64,000 bases of DNA from Burkholderiales bacterium LSUCC0115. Its GTDB lineage: Bacteria; Pseudomonadota; Gammaproteobacteria; Burkholderiales; Burkholderiaceae_A. The stretch is from NCBI GenBank assembly GCA_009646425.1, contig WJBW01000001.1, forward strand, positions 206,547 through 270,546, read 5' to 3'. The translations under genes were made by a program, and so were the position numbers. Below, piece after piece: positions 20,631-38,884 of this stretch (the first letter of the stretch is position 1; every line of letters starts with the position of its first letter). The notes beneath the pieces were generated by a model, which saw only the letters and a list, made by a program, of their open reading frames with translations, ran no database searches and was not told the origin of the DNA.

Positions 20631-21170
20631 CTACCACAGTGCCGGGTTGCTGAAGGCACCGACGCAGGTGGATGGACCTTTGAGAGCAGACCAAGGCTGG
20701 CCGGACAGGCATAGCCTGAGCCAGCCCTGGGGAAACTGCAGTGCGTATGGCGGCGGCGCGTCCGCCTCTGCCACCCACTCAAAGCCCACCTTGCTGTAGA
20801 AACTTGGATCGCCGTACGTCATCACAACATCGACGTCGCCCTTGCGCATCACGTCCAAGCCATACGAGATCAGCTGTTGGCCAATGCCCTTCCCTTGGTG
20901 CTCAGGGATCACCGCCACAGGCGCCAATAAAAATACACATCGGTTGTCGTTCTTAAACAGCAGTTCGGTGAGAATGCAGGCCGCTACCAACGTCCCGTCC
21001 ATCTCTGCGGCAACGGTGTGTATGTCGTCTTTCGGGGTGTCGGCCAATAGCGCTGTGACCAGCCCACCAATGAGGTCACCCTCGGCAGCACCCTCAGACT
21101 GAGTAAAGGTCAACTTAAACAGGCTGACGAATTCAGGGTCGCGATCCTGTGGATTCAGGAGAAACTTCAT
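20631..21170 (-). CDS. GNAT family N-acetyltransferase
   Basis: The 179-residue protein has the GNAT acetyl-CoA-binding signature LAPVAVIPEHQGKGIGQQLI (about 81-100) and the FYSKVGFEWV beta-strand near 127, as in YhbS-type acetyltransferases. The substrate cannot be inferred. It is a single gene between tRNA-Ser (upstream on the same strand) and the MBL-fold gene. The ATG at 21170 follows the natural N-terminus MKFLLNPQDRD. Confidence 0.9.
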   Translation of the reverse strand: MKFLLNPQDRDPEFVSLFKLTFTQSEGAAEGDLIGGLVTALLADTPKDDIHTVAAEMDGTLVAACILTELLFKNDNRCVFLLAPVAVIPEHQGKGIGQQLISYGLDVMRKGDVDVVMTYGDPSFYSKVGFEWVAEADAPPPYALQFPQGWLRLCLSGQPWSALKGPSTCVGAFSNPALW

Positions 21171-21249
21171 ATTTGACCTATTGGGCGATCACCGGACTCT
21201 TCGGGGTGATCGGGACGGCTCTGAGCCGTATACAGCACTTTGTGGGTAG

Positions 21250-21339
<90 letters not shown>

Positions 21340-21350
21340 GCGAAGGGCGG

Positions 21351-21356
21351 ATTATA
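21351..21356 (-). promoter_or_regulatory. -10 element for tRNA-Ser
   Basis: A perfect TATAAT on the minus strand ends 11 bp before the tRNA 5' end, a suitable distance for a transcription start a few bases upstream. No good TTGACA-like -35 box is seen at 16-18 bp. Confidence 0.5.
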
Positions 21357-21394
21357 GCCCGAGGCCGTAAACCCCACCGAAAAGACTGTTGCCC

Positions 21395-22393
21395 ATGACC
21401 CAAACCAAACGATCCATTGCCATTGTTGGCGCTGGCCTGGCCGGCGTGACCTGCGCCCTTCGGCTGCAATCAGCCGGGCACTCTGTTGTGCTCTACGAGA
21501 AAAGCCGTGGCGCGGCGGGCCGCATGAGCACCAGACGGAGCGACGATTGGCAGGCCGATCACGGCGCCCAGTACTTCACCGCAAGAGGCGACGCCTTCCA
21601 GACCCAGGTGGACCAGTGGGCCTCAGCTGGCCTGGTCTCGACATGGAACGCACGGATCGGTGAACTCACCTCTGTCCAACCCTTTCAGTGGGCCGCCAAA
21701 TCGGGACCAAGACGCTACGTTGCCAACCCAGGCATGAACAGCCTGGTCAGATCCTTGGCCGACCAACTGAACCTGCAGATCAATACCACCATCACCCGCA
21801 TCGAGCGGGCAGAGGAAGGCTGGCTGCTCTACTCAAAGGAACAGGATGCTGCCCTGCCCATCGTCCAGGCCGTGGTCTTCGCCATCCCGGCCCCTCAGCT
21901 GCTGGCCTTTGATTCGGTCTTGCCCAGCCCATGGATCGCCCAGGCTAGCCAGACTCGTTTCGACCCCTGCTGGGCCAGCCTGGTGGGCTTTGACCAGCCG
22001 CTGGACCTGCCATTTGATGCCTTGTTTATCAACGAGGGGCCGCTGCGCTGGATCGCCCGAAATCACTCCAAGCCCGGCCGCACAGGACCCGAGACCTGGA
22101 CCCTGCATGCCAGTCCGGAGTTCAGCGCCCAGACCATTGAATCCGATGGCCAAGACATCCAATCGACATTACTAGCTGCCTTTGCGCAGATCACAACCGT
22201 ACAGCCCGTGTGGACCCAGATTCACAAATGGCGCTACGCGCTGAGCCATCCGGCTGGGGAGTCAGGTGAGCCGGCCCTGTGGGATGCCCAGATGCGCCTG
22301 GGTGTCTGTGGTGACTGGCTCGCAGATGGTCGAATCGAAGGGGCCTGGCTCAGTGGCCAGGCCTGCGCCAAGGGGGTCATCCAGAACGAGTAA
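21395..22393 (+). CDS. Renalase-like NAD(P)/FAD-dependent oxidoreductase
   Basis: The 332-residue flavoprotein has an N-terminal Rossmann dinucleotide motif (IAIVGAGLAGVTCALRL, about 8-24), then EKSRGAAGRMSTRR and DHGAQYFT, the amine-oxidase/renalase pattern (COG3380). The C-terminal FAD motif GDWLADGRIEGAWLSG is present. Renalases oxidise aberrant dihydro-NAD(P) forms; other members are uncharacterised. The ATG at 21395 is preferred to a TTG two codons earlier. It is convergent with the cryptochrome-like gene, 11 bp apart at the stops. Confidence 0.85.
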   Translation: MTQTKRSIAIVGAGLAGVTCALRLQSAGHSVVLYEKSRGAAGRMSTRRSDDWQADHGAQYFTARGDAFQTQVDQWASAGLVSTWNARIGELTSVQPFQWAAKSGPRRYVANPGMNSLVRSLADQLNLQINTTITRIERAEEGWLLYSKEQDAALPIVQAVVFAIPAPQLLAFDSVLPSPWIAQASQTRFDPCWASLVGFDQPLDLPFDALFINEGPLRWIARNHSKPGRTGPETWTLHASPEFSAQTIESDGQDIQSTLLAAFAQITTVQPVWTQIHKWRYALSHPAGESGEPALWDAQMRLGVCGDWLADGRIEGAWLSGQACAKGVIQNE

Positions 22394-22404
22394 CACCGGC
22401 CTTG

Positions 22405-23643
22405 TTACCGCAACTCCCGTACTGCCCTGATGTAAGACGAGAACGACTGGCAGGGACGGGAGGGGGTCGTCAGCCACGGAATCGGCTCCTCCCAGCTCGG
22501 ACGCAAGCCGGCTATCGCCTCTCGAGTGAGGGGACTGCCCGGGCTATCTAGACACAACAGAGATTGAGTGCAGGATAAGGCGGGTTGCAATGACGTGACG
22601 TCGCCCATGAAGACCGCATCGCAGACCTCCCGCATGCGGCTGATCACAAATTGCCAACGCCCGTGTGACCAGGGCCAGTCTCGATGCGCGGGCAGGTGAA
22701 TCAGACCCAATCGAAGTGGTTTGGTGCCCGTCGTCACTGTTGAGGAGACGGCCGAGCGAAGCGCCCAGGCGTGGACCAATTCGACTCGGGACAGGTCGCT
22801 GGCCCATGCACTGCTGGCCAGCCATGCCTGTAGGTCAGAGACAGAGCAAAGAGCCCCCTGCTGTAACTCGGGTGGCGGAACCTGATGCAAAAGAGGTTCC
22901 GCCAGCGCGTCCGAACGCTGCCTGGCGTATCGAGAAAGGGATTCGAACTTGCCCCGCCCATCCTCGTCCAGACCACGGGCCATGCGCTCCAAGACCTCAT
23001 AGCTGGTATCCAGTGGGGTCCCCGGGCACTGCCAAACAGCCGGTGCAAATTTGGCCACATTGTCGGCATTAAACAAATAAGGCTTGACGCTGAAGGTGCC
23101 TGCAACCCACTGCCAAGACAGATGGTTGGATGCCAGATCACCGTCCAACAAGTGGCCAAACATCCAGTCAGCCCCGGCTCGCCAATTCACATGGCGCAGA
23201 TGCACCACGTAACTCGCCAGCCACATCCGCGCATGGTTGTGCAGATAGCCGGTCTCATAAAGTGCGGCGACTGCCTGATCAATGACCGCCAGTCCTGTTC
23301 GCCCCTCCCGAATATCTGCAGGAAGCTCGCTGCGATAACGGATACCGGGCAGTCCCGGCCGCATGTCCTTGAAGATGCCATCACCAGCCCACTCCCAGAC
23401 ATGGTGAAAAAAGGACCGCCAGGCGAGTTCTGCGAAGAGTTTGTCCATGGCCTCAAGCCGACTGTGACTGCGGACCCCTGCAACAGCCTCTTGCAGGCCA
23501 AGAAAACCATGGGTCAAGTAGGGGGAGATACGAGAGACCGCACCTTGCAGATGGTTCCGTGTTTTTGCATAGACCTGAGGATTCAGGTCTGCCAGACGAC
23601 TCTGCCAAGCTTGATTCGTTGGCGGGAAACTGGTCTCTACCAC
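22405..23643 (-). CDS. Cryptochrome/photolyase FAD-binding-domain protein lacking the N-terminal antenna domain
   Basis: The 412-residue protein starts directly in the helical FAD-binding domain of the photolyase family: YAKTRNHLQGAVSRISPYLTHG (24-45), LAWRSFFHHVWEW (73-85), TGYLHNHARMWLASY (132-146) and DGDLASNHLSWQWVAG (168-183). The usual N-terminal alpha/beta antenna domain (about 120 residues) is absent. Instead about 130 C-terminal residues follow, with a short alpha/beta-like stretch (LRLGLIHLPAHRDW). The GTG start lies one base after the serS TGA, so translation is coupled. DNA repair or light sensing is possible; it is not a standard CPD photolyase. Confidence 0.85.
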   Translation of the reverse strand: MVETSFPPTNQAWQSRLADLNPQVYAKTRNHLQGAVSRISPYLTHGFLGLQEAVAGVRSHSRLEAMDKLFAELAWRSFFHHVWEWAGDGIFKDMRPGLPGIRYRSELPADIREGRTGLAVIDQAVAALYETGYLHNHARMWLASYVVHLRHVNWRAGADWMFGHLLDGDLASNHLSWQWVAGTFSVKPYLFNADNVAKFAPAVWQCPGTPLDTSYEVLERMARGLDEDGRGKFESLSRYARQRSDALAEPLLHQVPPPELQQGALCSVSDLQAWLASSAWASDLSRVELVHAWALRSAVSSTVTTGTKPLRLGLIHLPAHRDWPWSHGRWQFVISRMREVCDAVFMGDVTSLQPALSCTQSLLCLDSPGSPLTREAIAGLRPSWEEPIPWLTTPSRPCQSFSSYIRAVRELR

Positions 23644-23644
23644 C

Positions 23645-26222
<2,578 letters not shown>

Positions 26223-26226
<4 letters not shown>

Positions 26227-26919
26227 TGCGAGATGACCTCTGTGCCAGCAGGGATCACCAGCTGGAATTGACTCGCGGGGATGGACTGGTTGATGCGGAC
26301 CTGCGAGAAACGAATCTTGAGGCTACGCCCAAGGCCGTCAAGGGAATCAAAGGCCTTGACCACACCGCTGGCATCCAGGCCAATGCCAATGTGGACCAGG
26401 GCCTGATCGGCCTGCCTGGGCACCAGCCGAACCCAGGCCAGGTCCTCGCGTGGTGGCTGCCCCGACATGAGAAACTGTTCGGTCAGTGTCTTGGCCACCT
26501 GATCCTCTGCACCCAACAAGAGTCCAGCAGGAGTTGCCGAAAAGGCCTTGGTCAGGCTGCGTTTGGTGACCTGCGCCAAATCAGGATCAAACAAAACAAA
26601 GGTCTGCCCCTCGATCAGATGGGTCTGCGAATAGGGCTTCTCGATCTTCCAGAGCAACTGACCTGGCCGCTTGACCCAGAGCTGCCCTGACATGCGGGTA
26701 CTGCGCCCCGAGGGACTGACCTGGGTCTGCTCAAATCGGGCGTAGAACGTCTTGGTCTTTTCAAGTGCGGCAATGAGCCTGGCCTCTGGACTGGCCTCTA
26801 CCGTCACAACCGCCCCGCTGTTGGTGGCCGTCGACTCAGCCGCCATCGAGGCTCCCGCGCTGAGAACCGACAAGGCCAGACAGACGGCCAGCGAGCGAGC
26901 CCGCAAGACAGCCCTGCGG

Positions 26920-26927
<8 letters not shown>
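26223..26927 (-). CDS. lolA: Outer-membrane lipoprotein carrier protein LolA
   Basis: The 234-residue periplasmic chaperone accepts lipoproteins from LolCDE and delivers them to LolB. It has a signal peptide (about 1-28), then the LolA beta-barrel: [51 protein letters not shown] and a [15 protein letters not shown]-terminal strand. The true start is the ATG at 26927, overlapping the ftsK stop by 8 bp. The frame is open further upstream only because it shadows ftsK. The ftsK-lolA-rarA order is standard in betaproteobacteria. Confidence 0.95.
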
Positions 26928-32894
<5,967 letters not shown>

Positions 32895-32908
32895 TGCTGA
32901 ATTATCGC

Positions 32909-34111
32909 ATGCAGGTCCTGCCGGACTTTGCATCCCTGTCTGTCGAGCAGGCCGAGGCCTGGGATCGTCTCTGGGCCCTGAGTCCAGAGCCGACCCCCTT
33001 CACCCACCGACTCTTTCTGACCGCCCTTGAGACCTCGGGCAGTGCCGTGTCCAAGACTGGCTGGCAGGCCCATCCAGTGTTATTGCGAGACCAAAACGAC
33101 AAGGCCCTGGCCGCCACACCCCTCTATGGCAAATCCCACAGCTATGGGGAATACGTATTTGACTGGGCCTGGGCCCAGGCCTATGAGCAGACCGGACGGG
33201 CTTATTTCCCCAAATGGCTGATTGCCAGTCCTTTTAGCCCAGTACCCGGCTCCCGTCTTCTCGGCGAAGAGCCCCTGGCGAGACAGGCACTGGCCCAGCA
33301 ACTGACCGAATTGGCCCAGTCTAGTGGTCTGTCATCGATGCATTGCCTGTTTGGGAGTAAGGTGGACCACCAGGCCCTCAGCGAGTCGGGCTGGCTCACC
33401 CGTCAAGGCGTTCAGTTTCACTGGCATAACCGTGGCTACAACAGCTTTGAGGACTTCTGCCAGACGCTCACCCAACCCCGACGCAAAAAAATCAGGGCAG
33501 AGCGTCGCAAGGTTGAGCAAGCCGGGATCCGAACACAAGTGCTGACGGGCCTACAGATCACCGAGGCCCAGTGGCAGTTTTTCTATGACTGCTACGAGGC
33601 CACCTATCTGGCCCACGGCAATCCCCCTTACCTCAAGCCGGCCTTCTTCAAAGAAGTGGCCAAGACCATGCCCTGGGCCTGGGTCATGGCCCTTGGGCTG
33701 GACCCGCACGACCAGCCGGTCGGTGCAGCCCTACTGGCGCATCAGCCAGCCAAAGAACAACTCGCGGCAGCCCTATCCAACCCTTCTGAATGGGACTTCA
33801 AAGGTGGCGCACTCTACGGCCGCTACTGGGGCAGCCTGCGCAGCATCGACTGCCTGCACTTTGAATTGGCCTACTACACACCGATGGCCTGGGCCATCGA
33901 CCATGGCATTACTCGGTTCGAGGGCGGGGCCCAAGGGGAGCACAAGGTCTGGCGAGGCTTTGAGCCAGTCACCACACAGTCCTCTCACTGGCTGGCCGAG
34001 AAGCAGTTTGAATCGGCCGTCGCGCGATTCCTAGAGCGGGAAAAACAAGGGCTGTCTGGTTACCTGAGCGAACTCAGCGACCGACAGCCCTATCGCAACC
34101 AAGCAAGCTAG
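32909..34111 (+). CDS. COG3146 / DUF482 GNAT-fold protein
   Basis: The 400-residue protein belongs to the peptidogalycan biosynthesis/recognition family (PF04339), which has a FemAB-like tandem GNAT fold. Typical segments are visible: PVLLRDQNDKALAATPLY, QFHWHNRGYNSFEDFC (the family's QFHW motif), LTQPRRKKIRAERRKV and FEGGAQGEHKVWRGFEPV. Members are predicted aminoacyl- or acyl-transferases; no reaction is established. The ATG at 32909 is preferred to a TTG at 32894. It is convergent with ppa. Confidence 0.88.
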   Translation: MQVLPDFASLSVEQAEAWDRLWALSPEPTPFTHRLFLTALETSGSAVSKTGWQAHPVLLRDQNDKALAATPLYGKSHSYGEYVFDWAWAQAYEQTGRAYFPKWLIASPFSPVPGSRLLGEEPLARQALAQQLTELAQSSGLSSMHCLFGSKVDHQALSESGWLTRQGVQFHWHNRGYNSFEDFCQTLTQPRRKKIRAERRKVEQAGIRTQVLTGLQITEAQWQFFYDCYEATYLAHGNPPYLKPAFFKEVAKTMPWAWVMALGLDPHDQPVGAALLAHQPAKEQLAAALSNPSEWDFKGGALYGRYWGSLRSIDCLHFELAYYTPMAWAIDHGITRFEGGAQGEHKVWRGFEPVTTQSSHWLAEKQFESAVARFLEREKQGLSGYLSELSDRQPYRNQAS

Positions 34112-34117
34112 GTTGGC

Positions 34118-34657
34118 TTACGCACCCATCTCCTGGGCGTACCGGGCCAAGCCACGGTTGATTTCTTCGTGAGCAGCGTCAGGGCCTTCCCAGCCCTTGA
34201 CCTTAACCCACTTGCCTTTCTCTAGGTCTTTGTAATGCTCAAAGAAGTGCTGAATGGAGTGAAGACGCTCAGGCGCAATGTCCTCAGGCTTTTTCCAGTG
34301 CTTATAAATGGGCAGGATCTTGTCGGTTGGCACGGCCAAGAGCTTGGCATCACCACCAGCCTCGTCTTCCATCTGCAAAATGCCGATCGCGCGACAGGCC
34401 ACCACGGCACCTGGTTGAACTGGGAATGGGGTGATCACGAGCACATCCACCGGGTCCCCATCGTCGGCCACCGTGTTGGGGATATAGCCGTAGTTACAGG
34501 GGTAGTGCATGGACGTCATCATGAAGCGGTCCACGAACAGCGCGCCCGATTCCTTGTCGACTTCGTACTTGATGGGGTCTGAATGCGCTGGAATCTCGAT
34601 GATGACGTTGAATTCCTCTGGCAGCTTGTTGCCAGCCGGAACATTGTTTAAAGCCAT
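34118..34657 (-). CDS. ppa: Inorganic pyrophosphatase (family I)
   Basis: The 179-residue cytosolic enzyme hydrolyses PPi to 2 Pi. The conserved acidic cluster is present: [17 protein letters not shown] near 29, the signature DGDPVDVLV (about 66-74), and the later [14 protein letters not shown]. Length is typical of hexameric bacterial PPases. It is divergent from the membrane pyrophosphatase hppA across 120 bp, so soluble and ion-pumping PPi hydrolysis share a control region. Confidence 0.98.
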   Translation of the reverse strand: MALNNVPAGNKLPEEFNVIIEIPAHSDPIKYEVDKESGALFVDRFMMTSMHYPCNYGYIPNTVADDGDPVDVLVITPFPVQPGAVVACRAIGILQMEDEAGGDAKLLAVPTDKILPIYKHWKKPEDIAPERLHSIQHFFEHYKDLEKGKWVKVKGWEGPDAAHEEINRGLARYAQEMGA

Positions 34658-34777
34658 GAAAAGCCTCCCGGGTTAATTGTCTGGCTATTTTAAGGGATTC
34701 CCCCAATCTCACGGGCGGGGTAAAAGTTTGAGCATGGGTGGGCAGTCCCATAACTACAAAACCACCCAGGAGAAAAC

Positions 34778-36805
34778 ATGCACGACGGCCTCACCTTAGC
34801 CCTGATCTGCGGGGCTCTGGCCATTGTCTATGGCCTTGTATCGAGTAAGTGGATTCTGGCCCAACCGGCCGGCAACGCCCGCATGCAAGAGATCGCTGCG
34901 GCCATCCAGGACGGCGCCTCAGCCTACCTCAGCCGACAGTACAAGACCATTGCCCTAGTCGGCGTGGCGATCTTCGTGCTGATCGCGCTGGTGCCGGGTC
35001 TGGGCTTTTCGGCCGCCATCGGCTTTGCGGTCGGCGCCATTTTGTCCGGTGCCGCTGGCTTCATCGGCATGAACATCAACGTTCGAGCCAACGTGCGAAC
35101 CGCTGAGGCGGCAAAGGGCGGAATCAACCCCGCGTTGGCGATTGCTTTCCGGGGCGGCGCCATCACCGGCATGTTTGTGATCGGTCTGGGCCTGCTAGGC
35201 GTCACCATCTTCTACATGGTCATGCGAAGCCAGACGCCCAACGTCACAGATGCCCTGCATCCACTCATTGGCTTTGCCTTTGGCTCCTCTCTCATCTCCA
35301 TCTTCGCCCGATTGGGCGGCGGCATTTTCACCAAAGGTGCAGACGTCGGTGCCGACCTGGTCGGTAAGGTAGAGGCCGGCATCCCCGAGGACGACCCGCG
35401 TAACCCCGCGGTGATCGCCGACAACGTGGGCGACAACGTCGGTGACTGCGCTGGCATGGCCGCTGACCTCTTTGAGACCTATGCCGTCACCGTGATCGCC
35501 ACCATGCTGCTGGGTGCCCTGACTCTGAAGGGTCTGGGCGACACGGCAGCGATCTACCCCTTGGCACTTGGTGGCGTTTCGATCATCGCCTCGATCATCG
35601 GCTGCTACTTCGTTAAATACAGCGGAACCGGCAAGATCATGAATGCCCTGTACAAGGGCCTGATTGTGGCGGCCGTGCTGGCGGTCATCGCCTTTTGGTT
35701 TGTCACCAACTGGCTATTTGCCGGTCAGGCCGGTGCGCCATCAGTGATGAGTCTGTGGCTGTCGTGCGTGGTGGGTATTGTGCTAACCGGTGCCATGGTG
35801 ATCATCACCGAGTACTACACCGCCACCGAATATGCCCCGGTCCAGCACGTGGCTAAGGCCTGTGAGACCGGCCATGCCACCAACATCATCGCCGGCATCG
35901 CCGTCTCGATGAGATCGACCGCCTGGCCGGTGATGGCCGTGGTCTTGGCGATTCTGGCGGCCTTTAGCCTGGCGGGCCTCTACGGCATTGCCATTGCAGC
36001 CACTGCCATGCTGTCCATGGCTGGCATCATCGTGGCCCTGGATGCCTATGGTCCGATCACCGACAACGCCGGTGGCATTGCCGAAATGGCGGAACTGCCC
36101 CCTGAAATCCGCAACGTGACCGATCCACTGGATGCCGTCGGCAACACCACCAAGGCTGTGACCAAAGGTTACGCCATCGGCTCGGCGGGTCTGGCAGCAC
36201 TGGTGCTCTTTGCGGACTACACCCACGCCTTGGAAACCGCTGGCCAGGCCATTCGGTTTGATCTTTCAGATCACATGGTGATCGTGGGCCTGTTCATCGG
36301 TGGTCTGATCCCCTTTCTGTTCGGTGCCATGGCCATGGAGGCGGTTGGTCGTTGTGCGGGCGCTGTGGTCACCGAAGTTCGTCGCCAGTTCCGCGAGATC
36401 AAAGGCATCATGGAAGGAACGGCCAAACCCGAGTATCACAAGGCTGTGGACATGCTCACCACTGCAGCCATCAAAGAGATGATCGTGCCCTCTCTGCTGC
36501 CTGTGATCGTGCCCATTGCAGTCGGCTTGTTGCTGGGACCCAAGGCATTGGGTGGTCTGCTCATGGGGACGATCGTCACGGGACTGTTTGTGGCGATCTC
36601 CATGTGTACTGGTGGTGGCGCCTGGGACAACGCCAAGAAATACATCGAAGACGGTCACCATGGTGGCAAGGGCTCAGAGGCCCACAAGGCTGCCGTAACG
36701 GGTGACACGGTTGGCGACCCTTACAAGGACACAGCTGGTCCTGCGGTCAATCCCTTGATCAAGATCATCAACATCGTGGCACTGCTGATCGTGCCGATTC
36801 TCTAG
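34778..36805 (+). CDS. hppA: K+-independent H+-pumping membrane pyrophosphatase
   Basis: The 675-residue integral membrane PPase (about 16 TM) uses PPi hydrolysis to pump ions. The catalytic loop [20 protein letters not shown] and the [19 protein letters not shown] segment are intact, as is the C-terminal [21 protein letters not shown]. The diagnostic position after GNTT is Lys ([17 protein letters not shown]), which marks the K+-insensitive H+-pumping subfamily; K+-dependent forms have Ala there. The ribosome-binding site AGGAGA precedes the ATG. It can save energy from biosynthetic PPi under starvation or light/dark change. Confidence 0.96.
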   Translation: MHDGLTLALICGALAIVYGLVSSKWILAQPAGNARMQEIAAAIQDGASAYLSRQYKTIALVGVAIFVLIALVPGLGFSAAIGFAVGAILSGAAGFIGMNINVRANVRTAEAAKGGINPALAIAFRGGAITGMFVIGLGLLGVTIFYMVMRSQTPNVTDALHPLIGFAFGSSLISIFARLGGGIFTKGADVGADLVGKVEAGIPEDDPRNPAVIADNVGDNVGDCAGMAADLFETYAVTVIATMLLGALTLKGLGDTAAIYPLALGGVSIIASIIGCYFVKYSGTGKIMNALYKGLIVAAVLAVIAFWFVTNWLFAGQAGAPSVMSLWLSCVVGIVLTGAMVIITEYYTATEYAPVQHVAKACETGHATNIIAGIAVSMRSTAWPVMAVVLAILAAFSLAGLYGIAIAATAMLSMAGIIVALDAYGPITDNAGGIAEMAELPPEIRNVTDPLDAVGNTTKAVTKGYAIGSAGLAALVLFADYTHALETAGQAIRFDLSDHMVIVGLFIGGLIPFLFGAMAMEAVGRCAGAVVTEVRRQFREIKGIMEGTAKPEYHKAVDMLTTAAIKEMIVPSLLPVIVPIAVGLLLGPKALGGLLMGTIVTGLFVAISMCTGGGAWDNAKKYIEDGHHGGKGSEAHKAAVTGDTVGDPYKDTAGPAVNPLIKIINIVALLIVPIL

Positions 36806-36818
36806 AAGCACCCCGACG

Positions 36819-38030
36819 CTAGCGAAGCATCTCCGAAGCCCTGCGCCAATAGGCCAGGGCTTTTTCTTCGTCCCCCATCTCGTGGGCGGTTTCACCCAGG
36901 GCCAGGCAAATCTTGAGGCTGGGTCGAAGTTCCAAGGCATGTTCCAAATGAACATGGGCCTTGCCCCACAAGCCTTGGGCCTGTGAGAGTCGCCCCAGGG
37001 CCCAGTGCAAGGCGACTGTACGGGTCTGGCCAACGGCCCACTTCTCTAGGTTGTTGTACTGCTGAGCCGGTTCGTCATGACACTCGGCGTAAGCCTCGAG
37101 CAGTCGATCATCCAGCTGGGATTTAAGGGCCGGCTCCAACAGGGCTCTTGCCTTATCCTGCAGGCCAAAGGCCAACAGGGCCCGAGCTGCTAGCGCGGCC
37201 AACTCAGGGTCGTGGCGCTCTTGACGTGACAAGCTATCGATGACGGCCTGAGTGGCCTTGACTTGCTGATTGGCCTGCTGGAGCAAGGCCGAGAAGGCCT
37301 TTGCCTTGGTCTTGCGTCCCACCACCTCGTGCAGTGCCTTGCGGTTCTCCAGTAGACGCACCACTCGAAGAACCTCAGACCAATGGCCCGCCTGCTCGTG
37401 AGCCCGAAGCATGAGGCGCATGGCATAGATGTGCTTGCGGTCACTCTTCATGACCGGCGCCAGTATCTCGACCGCCTCTTCCCCACGCTGCTCGTCCAAC
37501 GCGAACTCCGCCTGCAGCAGCGGTTTGAGCTGGGGGTGAGGCAGATCAGGCGTGCCCATGTCTTCAATCTGAGCCATGAAGCCATCACGCGCCTGTCGAT
37601 CCGACAAGGCGTGCGCCGCCCGCGCCGCCATGGCGTTGACCCATCGCATCACGGCCTGGCGAGACCCGGGTACATCCTCAAACTGTCGATCGAACCGGGT
37701 GGCCTCCTTCAGAACCCTGGCGTAGCGGCCTTCCGAATAATCCAAACCCAGGTCTGACAAGACACGCACCCTTTTAAGGTCACGCTGACGTGAACGGTAG
37801 GCCCTAAAACGCCCTGGCAGTCCAAACAGCCAGGTCGACCATCGGTTCAACCAGACAAAGACCAGGGCCAAACCGACCAACAAGAAGACCGCTGTCGACA
37901 AGGCAAAGTCGACGCGAACATCAGACCACCAGATGCTGACCGCACCACCCTGAGATTGCAGGCCTAACACCAGTCCGACAAAGACCGCTGCTATGAGCAG
38001 CCAGGCCAAGAGTCGGCGAATGCTGCTCAT
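36819..38030 (-). CDS. hemY: HemY-like TPR membrane protein
   Basis: The 403-residue protein has two N-terminal membrane segments (about 8-24 and 44-64) around WWSDVRVDFALS, the HemY N-terminal domain, followed by about 300 residues of TPR-like helices. It is the proteobacterial HemY (heme biosynthesis-associated, function undefined), not the protoporphyrinogen oxidase of Gram-positives. The start overlaps the hemX stop by ATGA. Last gene of the hemC-hemD-hemX-hemY operon; convergent with hppA. Confidence 0.9.
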   Translation of the reverse strand: MSSIRRLLAWLLIAAVFVGLVLGLQSQGGAVSIWWSDVRVDFALSTAVFLLVGLALVFVWLNRWSTWLFGLPGRFRAYRSRQRDLKRVRVLSDLGLDYSEGRYARVLKEATRFDRQFEDVPGSRQAVMRWVNAMAARAAHALSDRQARDGFMAQIEDMGTPDLPHPQLKPLLQAEFALDEQRGEEAVEILAPVMKSDRKHIYAMRLMLRAHEQAGHWSEVLRVVRLLENRKALHEVVGRKTKAKAFSALLQQANQQVKATQAVIDSLSRQERHDPELAALAARALLAFGLQDKARALLEPALKSQLDDRLLEAYAECHDEPAQQYNNLEKWAVGQTRTVALHWALGRLSQAQGLWGKAHVHLEHALELRPSLKICLALGETAHEMGDEEKALAYWRRASEMLR

Positions 38031-38884
38031 GGCTGACCTGGCAGGGAGGTCAGCACAGCGGTGAGTCTCTCAGCAAAAGCCTGAACCGCCGAGTCGTCGG
38101 TTCGAAAGAACTTGGGTAACAAACCTTGGGCCGCCAACAAGTCGGCCCGGGCCTGCCGGGGCTGATCCATCATCAGACTCATACGAGCCGACAGCAACAA
38201 GAGTCGAAGCTCTTGGCGAGCCAGACGATCGCCTGCCTCGTCGAGCATCGGCTGGGCCGAGGGTGAGAGGCGGCGAACCACAAAGAGCTCGGACAGGCTG
38301 TCGGACAAACGCGACCAGAGGCTTGGTCCAGCCAAGGGGTCCTGGACGGGTGAGGCAGATCCCAATGGCGAGGTGGAAGGCGCGATCAGTGGCTCTTGCG
38401 GGGCGGAGGCTTGCGGGGACGGAGCCGGAGCCTGGGCCTGCTGCGGTTGTGCGGGTGGCGTCAAATTAGGGGGCTGCGCCAGACTTGGCAAGCCTTGTAC
38501 CTGCCCGATCAAGGCCTGGATCTGATCCTGCTGCTGGGCGTAAGGCACCACAGGCTTGGCCGGTGCCGGCGCAACGGCTGGCGCACTGCTCGCCGAGACC
38601 GTGGCTGCCGAGGGGCTGGCGTCAGACGAAGGGGCGGAGCCAGCGCCCGCCTGGGACGCCTCGCCAGGCTCGGTTGATACCGAAGTCTGCAACGAGCCGG
38701 TCGTGGGGAGGCGAACACCCAATCGATCCAGAACAAACAAGACCAGGGCTGCGGCCAACAGCAGGCCCACGATCAAAGACCAGAATCGACTGCCCTTGGA
38801 GGCCTTGGGCTTGGCCTTTGAGAGGTCTGAGGAAACGTCTGCGTCGACAGGAATCGATGGGTCCGGCGGGATGGCGCTGTTCAT
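38027..38884 (-). CDS. hemX: HemX-like protein (uroporphyrinogen-III C-methyltransferase family, non-enzymatic)
   Basis: The 285-residue protein has a cytosolic N-tail, one membrane segment (about 33-52), a long Ala/Pro/Gln-rich region (70-185) and a C-terminal helical part (FVVRRLSPSAQPMLDEAGDRL, then the LLLLSARMSLMMDQPRQARADL segment) typical of HemX. No methyltransferase motifs are visible, so the historical name is misleading; a scaffolding role in the haem pathway is proposed for the family. It overlaps hemD and hemY by ATGA at both ends. Confidence 0.85.
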   Translation of the reverse strand: MNSAIPPDPSIPVDADVSSDLSKAKPKASKGSRFWSLIVGLLLAAALVLFVLDRLGVRLPTTGSLQTSVSTEPGEASQAGAGSAPSSDASPSAATVSASSAPAVAPAPAKPVVPYAQQQDQIQALIGQVQGLPSLAQPPNLTPPAQPQQAQAPAPSPQASAPQEPLIAPSTSPLGSASPVQDPLAGPSLWSRLSDSLSELFVVRRLSPSAQPMLDEAGDRLARQELRLLLLSARMSLMMDQPRQARADLLAAQGLLPKFFRTDDSAVQAFAERLTAVLTSLPGQP

